This document shows, piece by piece, positions 12,336 to 24,301 of a DNA stretch of 64,000 nucleotides. The stretch lies in assembly GCF_007655135.1 (NCBI RefSeq), contig NC_045131.1, positions 26,458,001 through 26,522,000 of the forward strand, given 5' to 3'. The notes beneath the pieces are model-generated. The model searched no databases and was not told where the DNA came from. It saw nothing but the letters and a program-made list of their open reading frames with translations. Origin of the DNA: Punica granatum. Lineage: Eukaryota; Streptophyta; Magnoliopsida; Myrtales; Lythraceae. Position 1 is the stretch's first letter. Every line of letters begins with the position of its first letter. A program made the position numbers and the translations under genes.

Positions 12336-14355
12336 ATACAGACTCATGGATCTTTTCTGTAATCGAAAGGAATAGTGAATTTAGTAAATTCTTCCAATAA
12401 TGTCTTGAAGAAGGTTAGGTCAAAATTTAGATGTATCTCGCTGAGATAAATCACGACTGTAAAACCACTATGTAAGTACCACTGTGGTAAATCACTCGAT
12501 TTGCTTAACATGCATGTATGCAGGGTGGAGCACTGCCACTTAGGCATACTATGAAAATATTCAGATGTGCTACAATCTCTCCACACCATAATATACAAAA
12601 CATTGTATTGTCCAAGATTAGGGTTGGCCAAAAAAATGGTCGATGATTAGGACAGCAAAGTATAGATTAAAAGTTGATTAAAATCAAACCAAATAGATAA
12701 TGCCAACGTTTGCAGGGCTGTGAAGGACAGCACAGACATCAGAAGCCTGAATAATAAAAGAAGGTATAAATACTGAATCAATAGAGAAATTATTAATTGT
12801 TCACAATTGCATGAAATTAAATCAGGTTTTACACCCATCCAAGATCAGAAGTCAATCGGGGACCAAGCCGCATAAAATAAGAGACAAGGAAACCTAATCA
12901 AGCAAACAGAAGCATGAAGAGACTACCGCAGATTGTGGTCCCAATGCGACCTCCAAAGAAACTACCGCGATATATACAATCGCTACTAAGTACTATTGAA
13001 CCTCATGAGTCTTTGACGTTTTTACATAAACACGCGTATACATTAGAAATGTGAAAATATGCTACACTATATATCATTGAAACTCATAAGTAATATTATA
13101 TTCGATGACTCCGATCCCTTGCTGAAAATGTACTATGTACTAAATAAGGAAACAAAGCAGAAAGAATGAGAAAGATGATGATTGAAGATGCACATGCACA
13201 TTCCCGTAGGAAACCAATGAAAGATATGAACAAATCAAATGATTGAGCAAGGAAAGTAAGATATCTAACCTTGTTAATGATAAGCAGTCCTTGCAAGAGG
13301 GGAAGACCCGTTTTCTGCAATGGAGCTCTCGGATGTAGAGTGACGCTTGCTAAGTGAGGATGTGAATATATGGAGCTGATCTCTTTGCCAGAGGCTCCAT
13401 ATTTAAACAAATCAAATTGAAAGGGGAGATTAAATTATTAAAAGAAATAGAGAAGAGAGAGCGATTTTGGTACCAAAATCATGGGGAGAGCAGTTCCTGG
13501 AGACGTTGATTGATGACTTATTATATTTTAGAATTGGTATAGGTGCATTATAATTCAAACCACTACTAGGGTCATAGCCGTTGGACCCATAAAATCCAAT
13601 TGCTAACTTCCAAGGTCTTTTGTTTATCTTACCCATCCACGCGGGTTTCGTTTTGCGTTCGGGCATCCTAGAAAGTAGCGTCTTCGGCGTTAAAGGTTTT
13701 CGTGTTAAGATTTGATTCGGTGGACTCGATTCACATTTTTGAATAGATCTTTTGTTGTAGCTTTGTGACAAATGTAGCCGGGTGGTGGTCATTAAATATG
13801 CTGCCTCTCTTCCTTCAATTATAAGAGAGTCTAATGAGTTTAATAAGCAACAAGGAAGAGAAAAATAAGAAATATAGGAAAAAGCTCTTAAGTGAAAGAA
13901 CGAGTGTAATTGTAAGAATAAGTGTAGTTGTACTAAATCTCTATTCTCAAGCAAGCTATAGATTAAATTGATAATTGAAATATTAGCTTTTAATGAGTCA
14001 TAAGTGCACGTATCAGAACGGGAAGGAAGATGTTAGTTATAAACAATCAAAATGGGTCCCTCTCCCCATAGGCTGAGTGGACTTGTTTTTCATACTCAAC
14101 ATTTGGTCTTTTCTCCTTAAAAATGTTATTTTTACTTATATATATTTGCTATGTTTTTCAGGGTTTGTATTTTGATTTTTTGAAAATCCAGTGAAATTTC
14201 TTTACAAGATTCAAATTTGCCTCAAATTTTCTCTATTAAAATAATATTATTTGTTTATTTATATTTTTTTTACTGTTTATGTATCCAGATATTTGAAGTT
14301 CAATGAGTCCCTACTAATCTAGCTTGAGTCAAGTAGGATCACTAAGTGGCAAAAC

Positions 14356-14912
14356 CATTGTTATCAGAACCGGACCGGACCGGCCGGTTCGACCGGTCGG
14401 ACCGGGAACCGGCACCATGTCCGGTCCGGTTCGCCTAAAAATCGAGATGGCAGCTTTGAATCGCCGGACCCATTGAACCGGCCGGTTTTAAGCAAAATTT
14501 CATTAAACCGGCCGGTTCAATGGGTTTTTATGGGTTTCCTATTTAATATAAAAATTGGTTGGTTATGTAAAGATTTGAACTCATGACCTCTTGCTTCTCA
14601 TATTAGCATACTACCAACCAAGCCACCACCACTTTTTTGTTCTTTTAACTCTACTTTTAAGTACTTATTAAAATAAAATATTTATTTTGAAGTAAGAAAT
14701 ATTAAATATATAGATACTTTCTTATACTATTATTATATTTCTTTAAAATCATCATATTTTTATCTTAATTATCATAATTTTTTAATAATATGAATATTTA
14801 TTTTATTTTAAATAAACGAGCGGTCCGACCCATCAAACCCCCGGTTGGACCCATAAACCCATGACCCCGTATCCCTTCCGGTTCATCATCCGGTCCGGTT
14901 CTGATAACACTG
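14356..14912. mobile_element. hAT-type MITE
   Basis: The ends are CATTGTTATCAGAACCGG and its complement CCGGTTCTGATAACACTG, flanked by the exact 8-bp duplication GGCAAAAC (14348-14355 and 14913-14920), as hAT elements make. The outer arms are packed with CCGG/ACCGGT motifs and the interior is AT-rich. No transposase is present. The elements nearby with 9-bp duplications belong to another superfamily. Confidence 0.85.
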
Positions 14913-15561
14913 GGCAAAACTCTTCTAATCATGAATTTTCTCCACGCATGACGCTCAAAAAATAAGTGCCGAAATCACCTAAACCAACCCACATTAGTTA
15001 TACTTTTTTAATTTCTTCTCTTGAAATTTTAAATCATTCCCAAAAACAAAACAAAAAAATTGTAATAGACCTCAATATATCCCAATCTTTAATTTGTCAA
15101 ACCTTAATACTGAAGCAGTGAAAACGCATTCCAATATCAGGTACACATAAAAAAAGTATTTGCATCTCTATAAGAAAAATCAATCTAATAAATTAATAAA
15201 ATTGCAAAACAATAATAGTTTCTTTTTTTCCTTTTTTCAATTAATATAGCAATTATTTTTATTTGCACTATTCGGGCTTTTCTTTTATAATTTGAAGGCT
15301 TTCAAGAAAAAATACATGAAAGAACCACATAGTAATTTTTAAAATTTTTTTAGATCTTATTATTAGAGTAGTGAAAGTGCATTTTTCATAACAAAAATCA
15401 ATTAGATAAATTATAAATAGCAAAAGAATTTCACATAATTTTTGAGTTTCGATATGATCTTCAGAAAATCAGTTTGAGGTGTTGATGTACAAATTTAAAA
15501 ATAAAAGTTATAAAAATTTTGGGAGAATATGATATGATTGTAGCAAAAATGTTCTCCCCGT

Positions 15562-15717
15562 GGCATCGCGGGGTCTAATACCACTAATTGTATAATATAA
15601 AATGACTGAAAACGATACTTCAATTACAAGACAAAGAATGGCATCCCGGGGTCCAATACCACTAATTGTGTAATATAAAAAGACGGAAAACGATACTTCA
15701 ATTACAAGACAAAGAGC
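15562..15717. repeat. 78-bp tandem duplication covering a Helitron-like terminus
   Basis: Two adjacent copies of a 78-bp unit start at 15562 and 15640. Each contains part of the GC-rich hairpin and the CACTAATTG end motif. They differ at about ten positions. Confidence 0.75.
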
Positions 15718-16110
15718 AACAGTCCCTTCGACATCATCACCTTCTCACGCCTTCTTCGATATTGCTTATAACAATGCAAAATTCCGGCTAATATTCCTTA
15801 GTTTTTTAGAGAATTTAATTTTGAATAAGAACTTATTAAATAAATAAATTTAAAGAGAATAGAAAATAAGAGGGAAATTGAAGTGCCGTAATACTAAAAG
15901 AAGAGTGGGAAAATTTTCTAAGAGAAAAGAATGTTGAGGGAGGTGAGGGATAAGAAATTTTATCCTGTTAAATCCGATTTTTACATCACTTTACCCATTA
16001 AAATTTATTTTATGTTAATTTGGGCACTTAAAATTCTAAAACTGAATCACATTGGTCACTTCAGTTATAATAACATTAATTTAAATTGAAAATTAAGCAT
16101 GTGGAAGTCC

Positions 16111-16596
16111 ATTGGGAATTATAATCCCACATTAAAAAAGTGAAAGAACACCCATGAGTTTTATGTGAGACTTAGGTACCTCAGCTCGAATTTTTAAGTG
16201 GATATGAGTTCAAGTCCGTGTAACCCCAATGAAAATTCAATATAGTATCAAAGCACGTTATGCTTCTGCGTGCCACTTGGGCTCACACTACGCCGATCCA
16301 ATATCGAGAGCAACCAAAATAGCACCTCGTGTTAGTCCCTTCTTTCCCAAGCACGGAAGATCAGTCTGGCTCGAGGTCAGTTATTGAGGGCAAGTGTTTA
16401 AGGGCACGTAACAATGTGTAGGCAAAAATAGACAACACATTGCGCGTGAGGGCGGGTGTGGGGAATTATAATCTCACATTGAAAAAATGAAAGAACACCC
16501 ATGAGTTTATATGAAACTTGGGTACCAGTACTTATCAGTTTGAGTTTTTAAGTTGATATGAGCTCAAGTCCATATAAGCCCAATGGAAGTTAAATA
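16111..16596 (+). mobile_element. TRIM (terminal-repeat retrotransposon in miniature)
   Basis: Two direct repeats of 130-140 bp (16111-16242 and 16457-16596) begin at GGGAATTATAAT and share AAGAACACCCATGAGTTT and AGTTCAAGTCC-type sequence. Directly after the first is TAGTATCAAAGCA, a decayed match to the initiator-Met tRNA primer site TGGTATCAGAGC. Purine-rich GAGGGCGGG precedes the second. AAGTCC flanks both sides (16105-16110, 16597-16602), a probable target duplication. The internal part is only about 215 bp with no coding capacity. Confidence 0.8.
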
Positions 16597-16708
16597 AAGT
16601 CCCAAGAATTCTTAAGGAGCAAAGAGGTCTTTCAATCTCTCCTTTCCCTCCTTCCACGCCCCATCTTACGTCAAATTTTATTTTGGATATTTCTCTATTA
16701 AAACATCT

Positions 16709-17119
16709 TTACATGAACAAAAGGCATGGTTTTTGTTTTAACAAGTACATAGCCTGGAACTCGGATGCTCTCATGCGATTGTCAATGGATACGAGCTTCA
16801 GCGTCAGGAATTTCAAAGCAAAGTCTTTATGCATGTCAATGAAAAAGTACATGACAGAAATTAGGAGTAGGAGGACAATGGCAATAAGGTATCCAATTGA
16901 GGGAGAGATTGAATTAGCAAGTGGGGACATAGAAGGGGAATTGACGACTAATGCTATATGAGATTTACATTGAGGACTCGACTCGGATTTTGTGTCATTC
17001 TTGTGGATAAGAGTTTGGTGTTCATCTTCATCGTCCGAGGATGAGGCATTTGGTGACTTGGACATATTTGAATTTTCATGCAAATAAACAAAATTTAAAA
17101 CCGAATTAAAGTTATTCAT
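16709..17119 (-). CDS. Unrecognised ORF, single membrane span (doubtful)
   Basis: This is a 136-residue open frame. From the internal Met at about residue 19 it reads as a polar acidic N-terminal part (SSSDDEDE), then a 20-residue hydrophobic segment (IGYLIAIVLLLLISVMYFFI, about residues 76-95), then a basic-hydrophobic tail. It could be the first exon of a type II membrane protein. I do not recognise the family, and no flanking exon or promoter is evident. It lies close to the TRIM. Chance is a real possibility. Confidence 0.25.
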   Translation of the reverse strand: MNNFNSVLNFVYLHENSNMSKSPNASSSDDEDEHQTLIHKNDTKSESSPQCKSHIALVVNSPSMSPLANSISPSIGYLIAIVLLLLISVMYFFIDMHKDFALKFLTLKLVSIDNRMRASEFQAMYLLKQKPCLLFM

Positions 17120-19716
17120 TTTCAGAAATCAGAATTTTAAGTGACTAAATTGAAACAATTTAAAATTCTAGTGAGGAAAGTAGCACAAAATAGAAATAAC
17201 CACCCAGAGTGATATTTAGAATCTCGAGTGACCAAATTGACATAAAGAAAACTATAATAGGTAGAATGATACTATACTAAATCTTCAGTTAGTAAAATGC
17301 CTTTTTTTTAGAGATACGAACAACGAGATTTACACATGTAACCTAAATTTAATAATTAATTTTTTGTAAAATATATGTGAAGAAGGACGAATTTGAAAAC
17401 TAAATATTGTACCAAAGTTTATTGCGTGAACCTTTCATGTTAACGATAGATAATATCTCGCTAGATCATCAGTTCTTCCTTAGATTTTATTCATATGGAA
17501 AAGTCACATTTCTTTTCTTAATTATCAAACGACTCCGAAAGAATATATGAAAATTGAAATTTCAATGATTGTGGCCCTCTCCGTTGGTGTCCCCCACCCT
17601 CATCAACGTCGTTGGAGGCCCCTAAAGTTGTCGCAACCTTGACTGGGCTGGTGGTTGCGGAGATGGGGCCGGCGATGGGGACCTAGCTATCAAGAAGGGC
17701 TTCCACTCACTTGCGACTTTTCTTTGATTCTCTAATTTTATATTTTACTTTTTAAAACAAAGATTTTGATCATTTTGCCTAGGAAAAGATCGAGGACTGG
17801 ATAGCATATTTTAAAAGTTGGAATATTTCTTTGAAAGTCAATAAATTAAAGTCTAGTATTGGAACTATGCTGAAATTTACTTAGATCAGCCTTCCTTTAG
17901 CACTCTTACTTGTAAGGTCTATGCTATCATTTAAATAAATAAAGTTCAATTTTATAACTATCTCTTTAATCATAGGATGGTTGAAAGACAAAAATCTCAT
18001 TTGTTTTTAATTTAAATATCCTACAATTTAAAATAAAATAGAGAAGTTGAAGAATAATATTATCTATTTCAAATTGTTATCTCCTCTTTCTTTCCTCCCG
18101 CATGTCAATCTCCCAAATCCCACGTTCTATCATATAATTTTTTTTTCAAATTTTTCTCCAACTCTTACTTTTTATTTTACTTACTATTAATTTTTCTTTT
18201 TTCAAATTAATCCATCCATTTTATGTGCACATTAAAAAAAATCATTACAATTGACATGAGGTACATACGGACGGTGTCTAGTGTTATATACATAAAAATA
18301 TATATATGCTAAAGGAAAAGAGGCCCTAAACACGCTCTATTTCTTTGGAAGTAATTTATCATTTCAAAAAGTTTAAATAATCAAATTATACAATAATATC
18401 ATTTAAAAATGTTAATACGTCTTTAATAAAAAAAAATTCAACATACTCATAAGGTATCTCTCTTTCACGGGAAAACTTTAAATAATCATTTCTGGTAATG
18501 ACGCGACAAAAAAAGAATCAATCAGATTATTCATTTATACAAATTCATGATCCAGTATTTATATGCTAATACGTTCATTCTTCCGTCCTAATTATTATTT
18601 TGGTCTTTTCTCCAAGTCATGACATAGGCTCAAGGAAAAATTTATTAGTACCATCAGTAGTTTCCCCTTCAAAATCCATATTTATAATTGACAGGTGCTT
18701 TTGACATTGCGTCAATGATCGTTACCGCCTGCTTTATAACCGTTAAATTTGATATGTTATTTATTTATCATTTATTTACTTATTTATTAATCCAACGGTA
18801 CATGCAAAATTCCCTCCGAAGACATGAAGAAGGTTCGATAGAGTTTTGCCTTCATACGTCAATCCCACTTATTTGACCATAACAGCTCAGCACAATCATA
18901 ACTAATCAATGAATGTCCGACCTTTTCCCCAATTTTCCCTCCAGCTTTTAGGAGAAAATAGAGAAGTCGACAAAACCTACCGACGAATTTGTCTGAACTT
19001 TGAGATCTTCCATAAGAAATCGCATAAATGACTAGGAGATGCTTGAAGAAGAGGCAACGTCCAAATCCTAGCTTGTACCATGGCAAATTCTTGATGTCAC
19101 GTTGCATACACACGAATCTCTTTATAAATACAAATAACTCCATGTACTAAAATATACCAAGCCTAGATTCTTTATTTATAATATATAATCTATAATCTAT
19201 ATCTATATTTGTATTTATAATCTATAATCCTTATAAAAATGTGGACTGTATTGTTTCTCAATTTTTATTTATTTTCATAGTGCCCTTTCTATTGTTTCTC
19301 TATTTTTTTATTTTCATAATGCCCTTGGCGATTACACATTTATATTAGATGTATTTTCCCACAATTGCTTCCTCCTAATAATAACAAGAAGTGCCGTGTG
19401 AATTAAACCTTTCCCGCACCTTCCCGCCTTTAACAGAGCAAAAGAAACCACACATTTGCTTTGGCATTTTACTTTTTCCCTCCCTTCCCTTGCCTCCTTC
19501 TTGCCGATTCAAAACCCTCTTGTGGATTGAAAATGCTGCTGCATTTACCGAATAGGCGATCCTATTTGTTCCCACGCCTTCGCTGTTCTATCATTCATAG
19601 GACCCCAAATAGGGATACGCGCTCCCCGCCTTCCTCGTGGCTTCATTGTTCTACCCTTCAGAAGGCCCCAAAAGAGCGCTTCCGCTGTCCTCCCAGTCCA
19701 TGCCTCCTCTTGTAAG
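17120..19716. other. Intergenic, AT-rich, no gene supported
   Basis: A GC-rich patch at about 17575-17695 resembles foldback-element cores, without paired ends. Near 19251-19326 a segment with TTGTTTCTC and TTTTCATA is imperfectly duplicated. At 19530-19715 an open frame of Arg/Pro-rich, transit-peptide-like composition (from MLLHLPNRR) stops where the LTR-like repeat begins, and could be a first exon cut off by that insertion. The evidence is composition only. Confidence 0.3.
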
Positions 19717-21410
19717 TGTTAGAAAACCGAGCACGTGTGCAGCGAAAACTTTAAAGTCGGTAAAAATCAAATTTTTATTGCATGTTCGTTTTAATCAAAA
19801 CTCAATATCATATCTTGATAAGAGAAATTACCTTCTAACGAATAGAGAACGATATATATTGAATCCACAAGAAAACACACAACCTTTATACTTACTCTTG
19901 TCGGATTCGAGTCGTTTCAATCGATCAACGGAACCGTCCAATCGCCCGGCCTCAAGCTCGTCCACACGAACATGTCACCACCAAGGTTAGCCTCCTCTCG
20001 ACATGTACACTCTGATTTAGGTCACCAAACTCAATTAGAATCGCCACAGAAGGAGAGGACCACTTTAAGAATGTCTTGGACAACTCCGATTCGCCGAACC
20101 AAAGTCGGGAAGGCCTCCGATCAGCAAAGGCAGTGAGCAGCTGAGCTGATGCTCACTTGGCCGACTCTCTATTTCTCTCTCTCTCTCTCTCACTTTCGGG
20201 TCTTGAGAATAATTAGCACACTTAGGGTCAATCGTAAGACACTACATCTATATATCTTCCAAAATCCATTTCGATATCAAATATCAAGTATCTAATTTCA
20301 TTAAAATAGGACATCAAATATCCGGTTTTTATAAAATCAAATTTTACGAAAACCATTTTGGCAATCAATTGTTTTGGAAATCTGATTTTCAAAATTATCG
20401 AAAATTACCGCCCATCACACGACGATCGCCGGTTGGGAATAGCTGTGCATCTCAGCTTCTTCATGGCTAAGGAGCACAGTCGCCTGGAACCAGCCACCAG
20501 CGGCCCTCAGTCACCTCATACCAACCGATCTGCAACCCAAAGAGGCCAACAGCCGCTCAGCCGCCTTCAGCTGCCCAGAAGTAACCAACTCCGCCCTAAA
20601 TCCGCCTGCTCTGTCCAAGAGCAACTAGGGGCAGTCGATCTCTTTCCTAACTAACAGCAAGCAGTAGCCACTGAGAGCAAGCCAGCAGCCCAGTGGCAGC
20701 CAGCAGCCGCCGAGCAACAGCCGCCCAAAAACAATCCCGAACACCTCCAGCAGCCACCAGACGCCCAAGAGCCATGAGCTACTACTGAGCTTGGCCCGGG
20801 AGGGCCTTCTCGCAGCTATTGGGTCCCCACCCATAGCCAAGAGCGATCGCCGGTTCGGTGATCATGTGCCCGTTACGGGAAACGATTTCACATGCCTGAT
20901 TCGATACCGTGATCAACCACCAAAACTAGACACAAAACATGTACCTAATCAAATAGAAGGGTGGCTTTGATAATACTGTCAGAAAACTGAATACGTGCAT
21001 AGTGGAAACTTTAAAGTCGATAAAAATCTAATTTTTATCGCATGCTCATTTTAATTAAAACTCAATATCATATCTTGACAAGAGAAATCACCTTCTAACA
21101 AATAGATGAATATATATATTGAATCCACAAGAAAAACACAACCTTTATAATTACTCTTGTCGGATTCGAGTCGTTTTTGATCGATCAACGGAACTGTCCA
21201 ATCGTCCGGTCTCTAGCTCGTCCACACGAACATGCCACCACGGAGAATAGCCTCTTCTAGACTCGTACACTCCGATCTAGGTCACCAAACTCGAATGGAA
21301 TCGCCACGGAAGGAGAAAACCGCTTTAGGGATGTCTTGCACAACTTCGATTCGTCGAACCGAAGCTGGAAAATCCTCCGATCAGCAAAGGGAAGTGAGCG
21401 GCTGAGCTCG
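19717..21410 (-). mobile_element. Non-autonomous LTR element (LARD/TRIM-like)
   Basis: Two direct repeats of about 435 bp (19717-20155 and 20977-21408) start TGTTAGAAAACCG and TGTCAGAAAACTG and stay alignable throughout. Just left of the second copy, GGCTTTGATAATAC reads in reverse as a decayed initiator-Met primer site, which puts the element on the minus strand with its 5' LTR on the right. The ~820-bp interior has no retroviral-type domain; its ORFs are Gln/Pro-rich and not recognised. The outer right limit is not clean, and no target duplication was found. Confidence 0.65.
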
Positions 21411-21427
21411 AGGAAGTGAGAGAGACG

Positions 21428-21866
21428 TACAAAGTAAAGATGAGCATGCCAAGCCAATTTCAAAAGAAGAGTGTGAACTGCCTTTTCTTTGAGCTCATTA
21501 GCAGCCCACTCAAATTCAAAATCCCAATTTTCAACGGCTCTTCTAATGCCTCATTTCGAGAGAATCCTCTCGATTTGTCTACTGAAATGGCAAGAGAATA
21601 ATAAGTTGTTACTTTCTTCTTCTTCAGAATGGAGACCACATATAGTGTCAAGACCAATTTGCCATCTTTCAACCCTGTCTAGGTTAGCCAGCTTGTTTTG
21701 ATAGCAAGCCAGCTAATGAAAAAATGATGAGGGATACAGGGTGAAAACTAGATTAATTTGTACCAATATACAAGATTGCTCTTTTTTCTTATGGCATTCC
21801 ACATACTTGACATTGTGAACGTGCCTTCCTGTCTGGCATCCATTTGATTTCATCAACCTTATTAGG
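21428..21866 (-). pseudogene. LINE (L1-type) 3' part, zf-RVT region
   Basis: With frameshifts corrected, the minus strand follows the end of plant LINE reverse transcriptase proteins: DEIKWMPDRK, TMSSMWNAIRKK, LACYQNKLA, a cysteine-poor remnant of the zf-RVT finger (CHFSRQIERIL), and ELKEKAVHTLLLKLAWHAHLYF. This is the direct continuation of the fragment at 24376-24945, interrupted by the Pack-MULE. Stops and frameshifts make it inactive. Confidence 0.75.
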
Positions 21867-22138
21867 GGACAAAATAGACGATTTGGTCCCCGAAAGATAC
21901 ACATCAAGGCAAGTTCGTCCCTGAAAGAATTTTTGTGTACTAATTGGTCCGACCGTTTGAAACCTTTGAACCAATTGGTCCTTCTGTTCGAAACATTACA
22001 AGTCCCTGACGGAAACCCAATTAGACGCCGTGAGGGTCGAACTTGGTCGCCCCTGCTCATCTTCTTCACGCATTCCCGCTCGAATTTCCCCCAAATCGAG
22101 CAAACCCCTAAAAACTTGATACTAATAACCCAGTCAAT

Positions 22139-23400
22139 CCAAGGAAGGGGAAAATGAGCAAAGTTGACATGGTAGGGATCCCTGCCAGAGGTGATGATCT
22201 TGGAAACTTTAATATTTCCCTGAATAGGAGTCAGATGGAGCATCTTCAATCTCCTCTGAGGTTAAAGCAAGAAGATCAAATTCAATCAGATGGAACACTA
22301 TATGACAACCATGGTTTAAGCATAAAAAATTCATGGGCAGAGGATCATGGATCCCTTCAGTGCTGGAAGTTCTTCCTCTGTTGAGCAATCCAATGTGAGT
22401 GAGATTCTAGAAATACTCATTTTCTTCGAGATATTGTGTTTATTGGTTTATGGAGAAGATTGAAAATTTTCTGTTTTTGGCAAATCCCTTCTTGATTTTC
22501 AGTTTTCGCTTGCGGCAGCATGAAGCTGGCGAAATTTTCAGCAGGCTCTGTTTTATCTGCTTGGGTGATCATAAATTCTCTTATATCTTCTTTTTTTCCT
22601 CTAGCTTCTTGCCTGTCTTTTCCATCTAACTGGCCTGGATGGTAGTCATTCCTCTTGCTAGCTTTGACTCAGATGTACCATATAATTTTTTGAATTTCCA
22701 TTTTCTCACTTGGAGACCCAGCTAGTAGCTGCCAATAACTTTCAAACCAGTTTTTCCTTTTTCTTTTTTGGGTTCAAGGAGATGCAACTTTACAATTTTG
22801 TAATGAAGCTGCTTAAATTTTAATTTAGCTCTTGAGGAGTTGTTTGCACTTACTAGGAATCAGAGGTGAGCTTTGAGTGTAGAAGCTAAGACCGATTTCT
22901 TTGCTTTTCAGTAATGGTCTGGTTTTGAAACTGTTTTCAATAAGTCAAAAGTCTTTGCCCCAGAATATTTGTGGTTGATATGTGTGTAATGAAAGTGTTC
23001 GTGTTTATTCTCTAAAAGCGAAATTTCTATCTGATGTCTGAGGTGGCAATTTTGTATTTTGTTTTATTCTTTTTGTCTTTTGAAGAAGATGGTTCCAGGT
23101 GCCATGAGAATAATTCTCTTGCTTCCACTGTGGTAAAATGCTTTCTTGTTGCCTTGCCACGCCGGTGCACAAAATCTTTATCCCGTGCGAAGATCTGTAT
23201 AATGCATTTTAATATTTTTTGGCTTGTTCGCAGGATAGTCGAAGCACTGTGATTCCAGAAACGAATGTGCCTAGAAATGCAGCGGTCAGAGATACTGGAA
23301 AATCTCTTGTTTTTAGGGCTTCTGCCTTACCTGGCACTTCTTTCAGCCAGCAGCAGTTGAAGCAGCTAAGAGCTCAATGCCTTGTTTTCTTAGCCTTGAA
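22139..23400 (+). pseudogene. Captured fragment of SPLAYED-like SWI/SNF ATPase gene
   Basis: The first exon piece (22139-22394) reads PRKGKMSKVD, NFNISLNRSQMEHL, KQEDQIQ and, after a frameshift, PFSAGSSSSVEQSN, with a GT donor at 22395. A later exon (23234-23400) is entered through a CAG acceptor and reads DTGKSLVFRASALPG then FSQQQLKQLRAQCLVFLAL, with a GT at 23401. This fits the non-catalytic N-terminal region upstream of the ATPase in plant SYD-type chromatin remodellers, from memory of the family. Intron sequence is retained, so a genomic segment rather than cDNA was captured. A small piece, CHENNSLASTV (about 23100-23134), may be another exon. No helicase domain is present, so it is not a functional remodeller. 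Confidence 0.7.
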
Positions 23401-23917
23401 GTGTGCAGATAATCTCTGTAAATTCTTGTTATTAGTCATTTTGTCTGAAATTATAAAGTTAATTCTCTGATGTTATTCTGGTGGTTCATTTCATGCAATA
23501 ATCCATAATGTTCCTTGTCGAATAGCAATGCAGCATAGTACAAATTGTCTCATTCCTCCAAAATCTATCTTTGGCATATTGAACCCACCACTCCGCATCC
23601 ACACAATTGAAACTCCAGAGGGCAAATTACTTCATCAAGGTGTTCAAGAATCTCCGAAGTTATGTACATAATTACAATTTTACAACGGAAGAAGCAAAGC
23701 CGGGCACATTTCATGCAATTCCAAGTGAAAAATAGCATAATATATGAACACGGCATTATTAGTCTTGTTCACAGCTAAATTAAGTAGAGAGGTCCGCTCA
23801 TAAATAAACTTGCACCATGTGACGCTCTACCTAGCAATCTAGCACAATCACAATCTGCTCCCACATCACACGAAATGTTCTCGAAAAGGAAAATGGACAT
23901 GAGAGAAGCTGACAATA

Positions 23918-24301
23918 TCACATCATGTTGGCACTTCCGAGTCGGTTCAATCGGTTCCAGACCTGGTAAGCTCTCTTTCTGAAGTTAGCATTTACAGGAT
24001 AGCTCCTCTCGAAATTGGCCACGTTTCTGCCGTCCCAAGAACCCCGGAGAGCCGTCCTCTTTGTGGAACCATACCTGTCAAGCTCCAGCCTCTGCCTTGG
24101 GGCACTACGGAATCGGAAAAAAGGCAGGGTTTGCTCGATTTGGGGGAAATTTGAGCGGGAAAGCGTGAAGAAGATGAGCAGGGGCGACCAAGTTCGACCC
24201 TCACGGCTTCTAGTTGGGCTTCCGTCAGGGACCTGTAATGTTTCGAACAGAAGGACCAATTGGTTCGAAGGTTTCAAACGGTCGGACCAATTAGTACACA
24301 T
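23918..24301 (-). CDS. Chimeric ORF from MULE TIR into captured sequence
   Basis: This 127-residue open frame starts inside the right TIR and runs into non-TIR sequence. The C-terminal half (from RFRSAPRQ, through RTALRGSWDGRN and FERSYPVNANF, to the end) looks protein-like but I do not recognise it; it may be a second captured gene piece. Expression is unproven. Confidence 0.35.
   Translation of the reverse strand: MCTNWSDRLKPSNQLVLLFETLQVPDGSPTRSREGRTWSPLLIFFTLSRSNFPQIEQTLPFFRFRSAPRQRLELDRYGSTKRTALRGSWDGRNVANFERSYPVNANFRKRAYQVWNRLNRLGSANMM

Larger units (their letters stand above)
10072..15587 (+). mobile_element. Candidate Helitron span (two plausible ends)
   Basis: The left end is A|TCTACTATATTATAAAG, very like common plant Helitron 5' ends. 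At the right, CCCCGTG GCAT CGCGGGG (15556-15573) forms a stem of seven pairs, and ten bases later comes CTAA-T (15584-15588), the Helitron CTRR-T terminus. No Rep/helicase sequence lies between, and a hAT MITE is nested inside. The two ends may belong to different copies, so the full span is only a proposal. Small ORFs at 12344-12631, 13096-13410 and 13430-13954 (minus strand) are not recognised. Confidence 0.3.
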
